In this document: piece after piece, positions 15,000 through 22,631 of the stretch
Numbering within the stretch: the stretch's first letter is position 1
How the letters are laid out: each line of letters starts with the position of its first letter
Position numbers and translations under genes: made by a program
Assembly (NCBI GenBank): GCA_033344895.1
Contig: JAWPMN010000001.1
Coordinates: 2,302,001 to 2,366,000, forward strand
DNA from: Alphaproteobacteria bacterium
Lineage (GTDB): Bacteria; Pseudomonadota; Alphaproteobacteria; UBA8366; Aestuariispiraceae
DNA: 64,000 nt
Direction of reading: 5' to 3'
The notes under the pieces: model-generated
Told to the model about the DNA's origin: nothing
Databases searched by the model: none
Seen by the model: the letters and a program-made list of their open reading frames with translations, nothing else

Positions 15000-17329
15000 T
15001 GCTTGCTGCCGTCACCCTCGTCAGAAACCCGTTCTATCCTGAGCGGGACCGAGAAGTGCGTCCGGTTCTAAGCCCGGCTTCTGTGCGCGGATGGCTCATT
15101 CAACAAGGCATTGAAGAGTTTGATCGTCCGACGATCTGCCTATTCAACGGCCAGGCTGTTTTGAGAGCCGATTGGGAAAACACGTTCATCAACGACAATG
15201 ACGTGGTTGCCTTTGTGACCCTGCCTCAAGGGGGCGGTGGTGGAGGTGGTGGGGGAAAGAACCCGCTGCGCACCGTCCTGTCCATTGCGGTTATGGTGGC
15301 TTCGTTTGCGCTTGGCGGGCCTTTGGGCGCGGCCATGGGGATTTCGGCCAATGCGGGGGCAGCCCTTGGTATTGGCGCAGGCGTTCTTCAGCAAGCTATC
15401 GGCGGAGCGATTATCTCACTGGCAGGTATGGCGTTGATGAATGCCGTTGTACCTGCGCCCAAGCCATCTGTACCGTCGTTGAGTTTTGGTTCCCTTGGTG
15501 CGCCACCAGCCCCTAGTCCAACTTATTCTCTATCAGCCCAGGGCAACGAAGCCCGTCTCGGCCAGCCGATCCCCGTTCTTTATGGCCGACATCTGATCTA
15601 TCCCGATCTTGCAACCCAGCCCTATCAGGAATTCGTGAACAATGAGCAGTACCTGTTTCAGCTCCATGTGATCGGCCAAGGTGAATTCGATCTGGAGCAG
15701 GTGCGTATTGAAGACACGCCCATCTCGTCTTTTGAAGAGGTGGAGACGGAGATCGTTGGGCCGGGTGGCATTGTCACCCTGTTTGAAACTGACGTGGTCA
15801 CCGCACCCGAGGTCGCGGGTCAGGAATTGCGCAGTACAGGTGATGGTGGGGACTGGATTGGTCCGTTTACAGCTAATCCCGCTGAAACCAAAGCCGGTCA
15901 TATCGGCATCGACGTGGTGTTCGCCCGGGGCCTATATTACGCCAACGACAGCGGTGGGCTTGATACCCGCAGTGCTCAATGGGAGGTTCAGGCTCGAACC
16001 ATTGATGATGAAGGCCTGCCGATCGGTGATTGGTTATTGCTGGGCACAGAGAGCTATACAGCCTCAACCAATTCTGCGCTCAGGATCAGCTATAAATACG
16101 TTGTTTCGTCTGGGCGCTATGAAGTGCGAATGATCCGCCTTGATACGATTGATACGTCATCGCGTGCTGGACACGAGCTACGCTGGGGTGCTGTCCGCTC
16201 ATATCTGGAAGGCATCCCGGAATTCGGCAATGTAACGCGGTTGGCCGTCAAAATGCGGGCGACCGACAACCTATCTCAACGCTCCTCGCGGATGATCAAC
16301 TGTGTGGTTACCCGGAAGCTCTCAATCTGGACCTCTGAAACCGGGTGGTCATCGCCTGAACCGACACGCTCCATTGCCTGGGCTTTTGCTGATGCTTGTC
16401 AGGGGGCTTACGGCGCTGGCTTGGCTGAGGCCCGAATGGATCTTCAGGCATTGACCGAATTGGATCAAACCTGGTCGGCAAGGGGCGATACCTTCGACGG
16501 GGTTTTTGATAGCACCATGACGGTTTGGGAAGCCCTGATCCGTATTGCCCGTTGTGGTCGGGCCGTTCCCGTATTGCAGGGTGGTGTCGTGCGGCTATTT
16601 CGGGATGCGCAGCAGACTTTACCTGTGGCTATGTTCAGTCCTCGCAATATCGTCAAAGGCTCATTCAAAATTCAATACATCATGCCGGGTGACGATACGG
16701 CGGATGCTGTGACCGTGGAGTTTTTCAATTCCCGGACATGGAACCCAGATGAGGTCACGTCCAGTCTTCCGGATAGCGCAGCACAAAAGCCTGCCAAGGT
16801 GATGCTCTTTGGTTGCACCAATGAACCCCAAGCCAAACGCGAGGGGCTCTATATGGCGGCGGACAATCGCTATCGCCGAAAGCTGGTCTCCTGGCAGACG
16901 GAACTGGATGGCCTGATCCCGACCTATGGGGATCTGGTGGCTGTCACGCACGATATGCCGCGATGGGGACAAGGTGGTGAAGTGGTTTCATGGGATCCGG
17001 AAACGTCAATATTGGAAGTCTCAGAGCCTTTGGATTGGTCGGAAGGAGTCGATCACTACATCGCCTTGCGCCGTCGCGATGGGAGCCCAGCCGGGCCGTT
17101 TAAGGTTCAGGCAAATGGCGATGATATGAGATCACTGAGGATCTTGGATGCGCTGGATTTTGTGCCTTACACCGGCACGGCAGAAGAGCGCAGCCATTTT
17201 GCCTTCGGCCCAGGAGAGGCGTGGAGTGCCAAGGCGCGTGTGATTGCAGTGCGGCCTCGTGGTGAGCTGGTCGAGATTACAGCTGTCGGTGAGGACGTTC
17301 GTGTCCACGAGGCCGATCTAGCTGCCTGA
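14999..17329 (+). CDS. Tail tip host specificity protein (J-like)
   Basis: A protein of 777 residues. The N-terminal part contains a short beta-grasp-like region (RPTICLFNGQAVLRADWENTFINDNDVVAFVTLPQGGG), then hydrophobic Gly/Ala helices (about 95-155) as in gpI-like domains, followed by the typical J-protein start (EARLGQPIPVLYGRHLIYPDLATQPYQEF, about 180-210). The remainder is beta-rich, with DGVFDSTMTVWEALIRIARCGRAVPVLQGGVVRLF near 500. Thus it seems to fuse a gpI-like assembly domain to the central tail hub. Start ATG 14999 overlaps the upstream stop. Confidence 0.85.
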   Translation: MLAAVTLVRNPFYPERDREVRPVLSPASVRGWLIQQGIEEFDRPTICLFNGQAVLRADWENTFINDNDVVAFVTLPQGGGGGGGGGKNPLRTVLSIAVMVASFALGGPLGAAMGISANAGAALGIGAGVLQQAIGGAIISLAGMALMNAVVPAPKPSVPSLSFGSLGAPPAPSPTYSLSAQGNEARLGQPIPVLYGRHLIYPDLATQPYQEFVNNEQYLFQLHVIGQGEFDLEQVRIEDTPISSFEEVETEIVGPGGIVTLFETDVVTAPEVAGQELRSTGDGGDWIGPFTANPAETKAGHIGIDVVFARGLYYANDSGGLDTRSAQWEVQARTIDDEGLPIGDWLLLGTESYTASTNSALRISYKYVVSSGRYEVRMIRLDTIDTSSRAGHELRWGAVRSYLEGIPEFGNVTRLAVKMRATDNLSQRSSRMINCVVTRKLSIWTSETGWSSPEPTRSIAWAFADACQGAYGAGLAEARMDLQALTELDQTWSARGDTFDGVFDSTMTVWEALIRIARCGRAVPVLQGGVVRLFRDAQQTLPVAMFSPRNIVKGSFKIQYIMPGDDTADAVTVEFFNSRTWNPDEVTSSLPDSAAQKPAKVMLFGCTNEPQAKREGLYMAADNRYRRKLVSWQTELDGLIPTYGDLVAVTHDMPRWGQGGEVVSWDPETSILEVSEPLDWSEGVDHYIALRRRDGSPAGPFKVQANGDDMRSLRILDALDFVPYTGTAEERSHFAFGPGEAWSAKARVIAVRPRGELVEITAVGEDVRVHEADLAA

Positions 17330-17352
17330 ATTTTAGTCCAAGGAGAAAGCCT

Positions 17353-17643
17353 ATGAACTGTCCTTCAACGAAGGACGGGCATGTCGTCATGCCTGAGGAA
17401 GAATTTGAGCAACTGCTCGAGTTGGCCGCCGAGCGTGGTGCAAAGCGGGCGCTGGCGGATGTCGGTCTGGTCGATGAAGAAGCAGCTGGCGATATCCGTG
17501 ACCTTCGCTCTCTGCTCGGCGCTTTGCGTGTAGCCAAGCACACAGCCTGGTCGACCATTGTCCGTCTCGTCACCACAGGGGTGTTGATCGCCCTGATGGC
17601 GGGTGTGGCCATAAAACTTAAGCTGTTTGAAGGAGGTCACTGA
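17353..17643 (+). CDS. DUF6127 family protein with C-terminal membrane helix
   Basis: A protein of 96 residues recognised as DUF6127, usually found beside lysis genes of alphaproteobacterial prophages. The first 50 residues are acidic and helical (MPEEEFEQLLELAAERGAKRAL); residues about 68-88 form one hydrophobic helix (IVRLVTTGVLIALMAGVAIKL). It may assist the holin or act as a pinholin/spanin-like protein; the role is inference. Its stop overlaps the endolysin start. Confidence 0.72.
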   Translation: MNCPSTKDGHVVMPEEEFEQLLELAAERGAKRALADVGLVDEEAAGDIRDLRSLLGALRVAKHTAWSTIVRLVTTGVLIALMAGVAIKLKLFEGGH

Positions 17644-18077
17644 TGCCTGCACTCTCAGAAAAATCCATTGCCAAGCTTTCCACCTGTCACCCGCTCTTGC
17701 AGCGGGTTTTTCATGAGGTGGTCCGGGAATTTGATTGCACCATCCTTGAAGGACATCGCAACAAGGATCGCCAGAACCAGATGGTTGATGAAGGAAAAAG
17801 TCAGGTTCGATGGCCGGGCGGAAAACACAATACGGTCCCGTCTCTAGCCGTGGATGTGACGCCTTATCCCATCAAATGGGACGACCGGGAACGACAGACG
17901 TTGTTCGCGGGCTATGTCCTCGCCACCGCCAAATCCATGGGCGTGACCCTGCGCTGGGGTGGTGACTGGGACCGGGACACCGAGGTTCGCGATAACAATT
18001 TTGATGATCTCGTTCATTTTGAGATCGTGGAGCAAGAGGCGCGGAAGGGCGAAGCCCTGACAGGGAAAGGACAGTAG
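17643..18077 (+). CDS. M15 family peptidase endolysin
   Basis: A protein of 144 residues of the VanY/M15 metallopeptidase type that cuts the peptide side chains of peptidoglycan. The zinc-site motifs are visible: His62 in GKHNTVPSLAVD, Asp71 in AVDVTPYP and His125 in DLVHFE. Length and layout are those of phage L-alanyl-D-glutamate or D-Ala-D-Ala endopeptidases. It has no signal peptide, so it needs the neighbouring holin for release. It lies between DUF6127 and the 3TM holin, forming a lysis cassette. Confidence 0.9.
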   Translation: MPALSEKSIAKLSTCHPLLQRVFHEVVREFDCTILEGHRNKDRQNQMVDEGKSQVRWPGGKHNTVPSLAVDVTPYPIKWDDRERQTLFAGYVLATAKSMGVTLRWGGDWDRDTEVRDNNFDDLVHFEIVEQEARKGEALTGKGQ

Positions 18078-18079
18078 CC

Positions 18080-18490
18080 ATGTTGGATAAATTGATCGGC
18101 AGTGGCATCGTCTCGGCCGCAGAGGGCGTTGCTAACATTATCGACCGGTTTGTTGAAACTGATGAGGAAAAACAGGCAGCCGAGTTGATCAAGGCCAAGC
18201 TGATGATGAAGCCGAGTCTGGCCCAGATTGAGCTCAATAAGGTTGAGGCCGGACACCGTTCTATCTTCGTTGCGGGCTGGCGTCCCTTTATCGGCTGGGT
18301 CTGCGGCTCCGCACTGCTTTGGCACTTCATCCTGTTCGATATGTTGACCTGGGTAACTGTCAACTTCTTCCCCCATGTGACGGCACTGCCTGAGCTGACC
18401 GGCACCGAAGCGCTGGTCACCGTGCTGCTGTCCCTGCTGGGCCTGGGTGCTATGCGGACGGTGGAGAAGTTCGGGGGGCGGGCTAAATAG
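18080..18490 (+). CDS. GTA-type 3TM holin
   Basis: A protein of 136 residues of the holin family first named from gene transfer agents (GTA_holin_3TM). An N-terminal amphipathic part (about 1-55, with ETDEEKQAAELIKAKL) is followed by a short GWRPFIGWVCGSALLWHFILF helix, a second segment (TWVTVNFFPHV) and a third (ALVTVLLSLLGLGAMR). The RPFIGW motif is the hallmark of the family. It is the last gene of the phage module; the IS remnant follows. Confidence 0.88.
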   Translation: MLDKLIGSGIVSAAEGVANIIDRFVETDEEKQAAELIKAKLMMKPSLAQIELNKVEAGHRSIFVAGWRPFIGWVCGSALLWHFILFDMLTWVTVNFFPHVTALPELTGTEALVTVLLSLLGLGAMRTVEKFGGRAK

Positions 18491-18635
18491 CTCTCCGTGA
18501 CAGCATGGTCTCCGGGCGGCGGCGGGACCAGTCCTGGTCGCCTTCCAAGCCGGTCCCGAGATCAATCGAAGCCAGAATATTGTCGTTTTCATCAATTTCG
18601 CCGATTTCCAGCTGGGCGGCGACGCAGTGCCAATG
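18483..18635 (-). pseudogene. Short 3' fragment of an unidentified minus-strand gene
   Basis: On the minus strand a frame of about 50 codons ends at 18483-18485 and reads like protein (GEIDENDNILASIDLGTGLEGDQDW), but a stop sits directly before its first codon and no good start exists. It may be a leftover of a gene cut when the IS or the hydrogenase block joined the phage module. I do not recognise it. It fills most of the gap between the holin gene and the transposase remnant. Confidence 0.25.
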
Positions 18636-18679
18636 TCATGTAGTGGCTGGCGATACGAGAGTTCTTCCTAGGAGTTACA

Positions 18680-19510
18680 GTAAGGTAGCTTCTACTCTTG
18701 GTCGGAATCTGGCTCTCCGAAGGGATAGGAGGATTAGATGGCGCGTTTTGATTTGACGGATTTCGAGTGGTCGGTGACCCAGCCCTCGCTTCCGAACAAG
18801 CCTCGGGGCGTTCCGCGTGTTGACGACCGGCGTGTGTTGAACGGGATTTTTGGCGTCTTCGAACGGGTGCGCCCTGGGCGGATATACCGTCACGCTACGG
18901 CCCGCACACGACCTGCGTGAACCGTTTCAACCGGTGGCGTAAGGCCGGCGTTTGGAGGCTGTTTCAACGGCTTACGATGGCGACATAAAGATGATTGAAT
19001 CCTCGTCGGTTCGGGTTCATCAGCACGCGACGAATGGTAAAAAAACAAATTCGATCCCGTTGCATGGGCCGCTCGCGGGGCGGCCTGACGACCAAGATCC
19101 ATGCCCTGGTCAATGCCGCCGGGTTGCCCATCGCGCTGAAACTGACCGAAGGCCAGACCCATGACGGGCGAAGCGCCGCCTACATGTTCAACACCGTGCA
19201 GGCCGGCGATATTCTCCTGGCCGACCGAGCATATGATTCCAATGCCCTTCGCGAAAGCCTCGCTAGACGCGGTGCTTGGGGCAATATCCGCGCCATGCCG
19301 AACCGGCTCAATCCGCCTGCCTTCATCCGGTGGCTTTACCGACAGCGTAACGCTGTCGAGCGGTTCCTCAATAAACTCGAGCACTTCAGGGCAGTCGCAA
19401 CTCGATATGACAAGCGTGACGACAACTACCTCGCCTCAATCAAACTCGCCGCTTTGCGGATTTGGCTACAATTAAAGAGTAGGAGACCTAGACGGTTCCT
19501 CCAACCGTCG
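18680..19510 (+). mobile_element. Degenerate IS5-family insertion sequence (approximate ends)
   Basis: Around the broken transposase, imperfect inverted ends can be proposed: CTTCTACTCTT near 18690 and, as reverse complement, AAGAGTAGGAG near 19475-19485, with one mismatch in 11. CTAG tetranucleotides lie near both sides (about 18669 and 19488), the usual target of this IS group. No convincing target duplication is seen, so the ends are approximate. Confidence 0.5.
18738..19498 (+). pseudogene. IS5-family (IS427-like) transposase, frameshifted
   Basis: Three reading frames together give an IS427-type DDE transposase: the N-terminus MARFDLTDFEWSVTQPSLPNKPRG (frame of 18738), a middle piece [13 protein letters not shown] plus MIESSSVRVHQHA in another frame, and the catalytic part GRSRGGLTTKIHALVNAAG to AVERFLNKLEHFRAVATRYDK (frame of 18995). 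At least two frame changes, near 18860-18880 and around 18975-19060, break the gene. The element must therefore be inactive unless it uses frameshifting, which this pattern does not suggest. It sits between phage lysis genes and the hydrogenase regulator. Confidence 0.85.
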
Positions 19511-19695
19511 CACATGTACTGCCTCTCGCTTGAGTGACGCTATCAGATGACCGAATCTCGTTTTGGTTTATACAGTCTATTTGGTCAGTCGGAGTGCCCT
19601 ATTTGTGACCGCGCCCTCGCACCCATCCATCTTGACTTCATTATCATTGGACGATACTTGTATTGTAAGTTAACAAAATGAAAAGTTAATTTTCA

Positions 19696-21144
19696 ATGAA
19701 TGCGCTTCATACCATTTTGCTCGTGACCAATAACGCCAAAATACATGATTGCGTAACAGCGTCCATTCGCGATGACCCACATTATAGGCTAATTGTTTGC
19801 GAGCGTGAACAAGATGTGGCGAACCATTTGAACGTGGTGAATGTTCATCTGCTGATTTGTGACAAAGCTCTTATAGCAGACGACGTCAATAACACTTTGA
19901 TGAATACTCGCATTTCCAATCCACATGTGGCCCGGATGGTTATCGGTCATGTGGGCGAGGAAGAAGCCTGCGCGAGTTTGGCAAAGCGCGCAGCGGCTTA
20001 TCTGTTCCTGATCTTTCCCTTCCCAGAGACATTGATCCAGATGGCAATCGAGCGATCATTAGAGATGTCTGAATTGTCCCGGCGGCATCGGGTATTGTCG
20101 CGTGAGCTCAAGATTTCCATGGACGATGGCATTTTCGGTGAGGCTGCGCCGTTCTCGGTCAAAGGCGGATGGTCGCAGTTTGAGAAGTTGGTCTATGTGA
20201 GTGCCAAGATGGCCGAGCTTTGTGCGGAGGCCAAGCAGGCGGCGACAACCAATCTTCCCATATTGATCCATGGTGAGACCGGGACTGGCAAAGAACTGTT
20301 GGCGCGGGCGATACACTTCAACTCCGATCGCATGAACGCGCCAATGTTGGTTCAGAACTGTGGTGGGATCAACGAAGAGACGTTGCTTTCGGAAATTTTC
20401 GGTCATGTGCGAGGAGCATTTACCGGCGCCATTTCCGATCGGCTTGGATTGTTCAGGGCAGCGGATGGCGGCACTGTCTTTCTTGATGAAATCTCCGAAA
20501 TTTCGCCGGGGTTCCAGGTCAGCTTGTTGCGGTTCCTTCAAGAGGGAGAGGTCAAACCTCTTGGCTCCGACGAAATGGGGCATTCCGATGTGCGGATTAT
20601 CGCCGCCAGCAATCGGCCCCTGGATAAGATGGTCGAGAAGGGGGAGTTCCGCCGCGACCTTTATTACAGATTAAAAGGGTTTGAGCTGGAAATTCAGCCG
20701 CTTCGAGCGAGGCCAGAGGATATTCCCGTGCTTGCCCAATTTTTTGTCGAAAAGTATGCAGGTGTGGTCGGCAATCGCGTCGTTGGCATCACCCAGGAAG
20801 TTTTGGATCGCCTTTCAGCTTATCAGTTTCCAGGCAATGTGAGGGAATTGGAAACCGAAATCCGGCGCATGGTCGCAGTGACGGAGCAGGGTGGCTATAT
20901 TGCTGTGCGTCACCTGACGCCGGCCATGGCAAGCGTCCAGCCCAAGGTTCCCGGCGCGCCTGGGGCAGGTTTTATGCCTGACGGCGGAACTTTGAAGGAA
21001 ATGGTAGAGTCCCTGGAGAAGCAAATCGTCTCCCAAGCCCTGCAACGAAATCATTGGAACCAGAGTAAGGCGGCAGGTGAATTGGGCTTGTCCCGGGTCG
21101 GGCTCGCCAACAAGATCAAACGCTATGAATTAAACGACCTATAA
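19696..21144 (+). CDS. Sigma54-dependent hydrogenase regulator (HupR/HoxA-like), degenerate receiver
   Basis: NtrC-family activator of 482 residues. Residues 1-120 form a receiver-like domain, about 165-400 the AAA+ domain (Walker A GETGTGKE; GAFTGA loop that contacts sigma54; Walker B VFLDEI), and the end a Fis-type helix-turn-helix (NHWNQSKAAGELGLSRVGLANKIKRY). The receiver keeps Asp56 but has Thr-Asn-Asn at 11-13 where the acidic pair normally lies and Phe107 in place of the conserved Lys, so normal phosphorylation control is doubtful. HupR of Rhodobacter is known to activate in the unphosphorylated state. It precedes a sigma54 promoter for the hydrogenase genes, its likely target. No histidine kinase is nearby. 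Confidence 0.88.
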   Translation: MNALHTILLVTNNAKIHDCVTASIRDDPHYRLIVCEREQDVANHLNVVNVHLLICDKALIADDVNNTLMNTRISNPHVARMVIGHVGEEEACASLAKRAAAYLFLIFPFPETLIQMAIERSLEMSELSRRHRVLSRELKISMDDGIFGEAAPFSVKGGWSQFEKLVYVSAKMAELCAEAKQAATTNLPILIHGETGTGKELLARAIHFNSDRMNAPMLVQNCGGINEETLLSEIFGHVRGAFTGAISDRLGLFRAADGGTVFLDEISEISPGFQVSLLRFLQEGEVKPLGSDEMGHSDVRIIAASNRPLDKMVEKGEFRRDLYYRLKGFELEIQPLRARPEDIPVLAQFFVEKYAGVVGNRVVGITQEVLDRLSAYQFPGNVRELETEIRRMVAVTEQGGYIAVRHLTPAMASVQPKVPGAPGAGFMPDGGTLKEMVESLEKQIVSQALQRNHWNQSKAAGELGLSRVGLANKIKRYELNDL

Positions 21145-21172
21145 TTTATGAGGCCATCGAGGGGGATGCGCC

Positions 21173-21391
21173 GTGTCAGATGATGATCGGGTAATCAAGT
21201 TTCCCCAATCACGCGTTCCTGGGACTAGTAAGTCGCGTCCAGTGAAAGACCTGGGGCGAACGCCCTTTGCAGAAATGATCGATCCGGAAGGCAAACGTGG
21301 CACAGGACATTGGTGCAGCCGTTGTCAGGGTGTTTGGTATGGTTTTCCGATCGAAACCCAATGCCCAGTTTGCGGCAATCGCCACGGCTGA
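21173..21391 (+). CDS. Small zinc-ribbon protein of hydrogenase locus
   Basis: A protein of 72 residues starting at GTG 21173 after GAGGGGG. The first 45 residues are polar and the C-terminal part carries two CxxC pairs (WCSRCQGVW and QCPVCGNRHG), a zinc-ribbon or rubredoxin-like metal knot. The spacing and Trp/Tyr residues resemble zinc ribbons more than true rubredoxins. It lies between the regulator and the structural genes, upstream of the sigma54 promoter, so it may be co-expressed with the regulator. Function unknown. Confidence 0.65.
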   Translation: MSDDDRVIKFPQSRVPGTSKSRPVKDLGRTPFAEMIDPEGKRGTGHWCSRCQGVWYGFPIETQCPVCGNRHG

Positions 21392-21407
21392 ATATTCATT
21401 CTCATTC

Positions 21408-21447
21408 GCAAACAAAGTTTGCAAAATGGCGCGCAAAGTATCTTTGC
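21408..21447 (+). promoter_or_regulatory. Two tandem GCAAA-N5-TTTGC dyads (putative activator sites)
   Basis: Two perfect inverted repeats, GCAAACAAAGTTTGC (21408-21422) and GCAAAGTATCTTTGC (21433-21447), share the form GCAAA-N5-TTTGC with centres 25 bp apart. They lie about 85-120 bp upstream of the -24/-12 promoter, the distance expected for an NtrC-type enhancer. The regulator encoded upstream is the obvious candidate protein. Confidence 0.7.
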
Positions 21448-21530
21448 AGAGACGCATGCTGGTCTGTGGATAAAATTCCAATTCCAACATAATATATTGA
21501 TATAGAAGAAAAAAATTTACAGCCGGAACT

Positions 21531-21546
21531 TGGCATGTCGCTTGCA
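21531..21546 (+). promoter_or_regulatory. Sigma54 (-24/-12) promoter of hydrogenase operon
   Basis: TGGCATG-N4-TTGCA matches the RpoN consensus TGGCACG-N4-TTGCW at all but one position, with the GG and GC exactly spaced. It lies about 100 bp upstream of the small-subunit start and downstream of two dyads. A transcript would start near 21557. Confidence 0.85.
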
Positions 21547-21643
21547 TTAAGGAAAATCACGGGCTGAATTTAGCCTGCGATCTTTGGGCGCCAAGGGTTT
21601 CTAAAGATCTTGGAAAAACGAAATAGAAAATGGAGAAGATGGG

Positions 21644-22606
21644 ATGGCAAATCTTCTATGGCTTCAGGGCGGTGCATGCTCCGGCAACACCATGTCATTT
21701 CTGAACGCCGAGGAACCAAGCGCCTGCGACTTGGTGACCGACTTCGGTATCAATGTGTTGTGGCAACCTTCGCTCGGGTTGGAGCTCGGCGATGGTGTTA
21801 AGGCCATCCTAGAAAAATGCATTTCCGGCGAGATTCAACTGGATATCTTCGTCTTTGAAGGCACGGTTGTGAATGCGCCTGACGGTACCGGCAACTGGAA
21901 CCGTTTCTGTGGCCGTCCCATGAAAGAATGGGTGAAAGAGCTATCGGATGCTGCTCAGTTCGTTGTTGCAATTGGTGACTGTGCGACCTGGGGCGGTATC
22001 CCCGCGACGGCACCGAACCCCACTGACAGCCAAGGTTTGCAGTTCTTGAAGCGCGACAAGGGTGGCGCTTTGGGTGAAGGGTTTACCTCCAAAGCCGGCC
22101 TGCCGGTTATCAACATTCCCGGATGCCCGGCTCACCCCGACTGGGTAACTCAGATTTTGGTTGCCGTGGGGACCGGTCGTGCAGGTGACATCACGTTGGA
22201 TGAATTCCAGCGGCCGAAAACATTCTTCTCCAGCTTTACGCAAACCGGCTGCACGCGGAACATGCACTTTGCCTACAAGGTATCGACCACGGCATTCGGT
22301 CAGCGCAAAGGCTGCCTGTTCTATGACCTGGGTTGCCGCGGCCCGATGACCCATTCGCCCTGCAACCGAATTCTGTGGAACCGCGTGTCGTCTAAGACCC
22401 GTGCCGGTATGCCGTGCCTTGGCTGTACGGAGCCGGAGTTCCCATTCTTTGATCTGCAGCCGGGAACAGTGTTCAAGACACAGACCGTTATGGGCGTGCC
22501 CAAGGACTTGCCGGAAGGTGTCGACAAGAAGGGCTATGTGAAACTCACCGCGGCCGCGAAGGGCGCTGCCCCCGCTTGGGCCGAAGAAGACATTTTCGTC
22601 GTTTAA
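21644..22606 (+). CDS. Uptake [NiFe]-hydrogenase small subunit (Huc/group 2a type)
   Basis: Electron-transfer subunit of 320 residues carrying the Fe-S relay. There is no Tat signal peptide, so the enzyme should stay in the cytoplasm or on its inner membrane face. Cys12 (GGACSGNTMS), Cys113 (GDCATWGG) and Cys161 (IPGCPAHPDW) fit the proximal cluster, but the position of the usual fourth Cys is Asn15; a nearby Asp may replace it, as in group 1h enzymes. Cys203, 224, 231, 240, 258 and 261 serve the medial and distal clusters (TGCTRN, GCLFYDLGCRGP, SPCNRI, MPCLGC). The GGACSGNTMSFL start is, from memory, typical of Huc-like small subunits. First gene after the sigma54 promoter. Confidence 0.93.
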   Translation: MANLLWLQGGACSGNTMSFLNAEEPSACDLVTDFGINVLWQPSLGLELGDGVKAILEKCISGEIQLDIFVFEGTVVNAPDGTGNWNRFCGRPMKEWVKELSDAAQFVVAIGDCATWGGIPATAPNPTDSQGLQFLKRDKGGALGEGFTSKAGLPVINIPGCPAHPDWVTQILVAVGTGRAGDITLDEFQRPKTFFSSFTQTGCTRNMHFAYKVSTTAFGQRKGCLFYDLGCRGPMTHSPCNRILWNRVSSKTRAGMPCLGCTEPEFPFFDLQPGTVFKTQTVMGVPKDLPEGVDKKGYVKLTAAAKGAAPAWAEEDIFVV

Positions 22607-22631
22607 CGGCGACGACAAGAGGAGACATAAA

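Noticed and set aside
19538-19695. Possible sigma54 promoter before the regulator gene
   Set aside because: The AT-rich stretch has no GG-N10-GC with acceptable boxes; the regulator promoter could not be identified.
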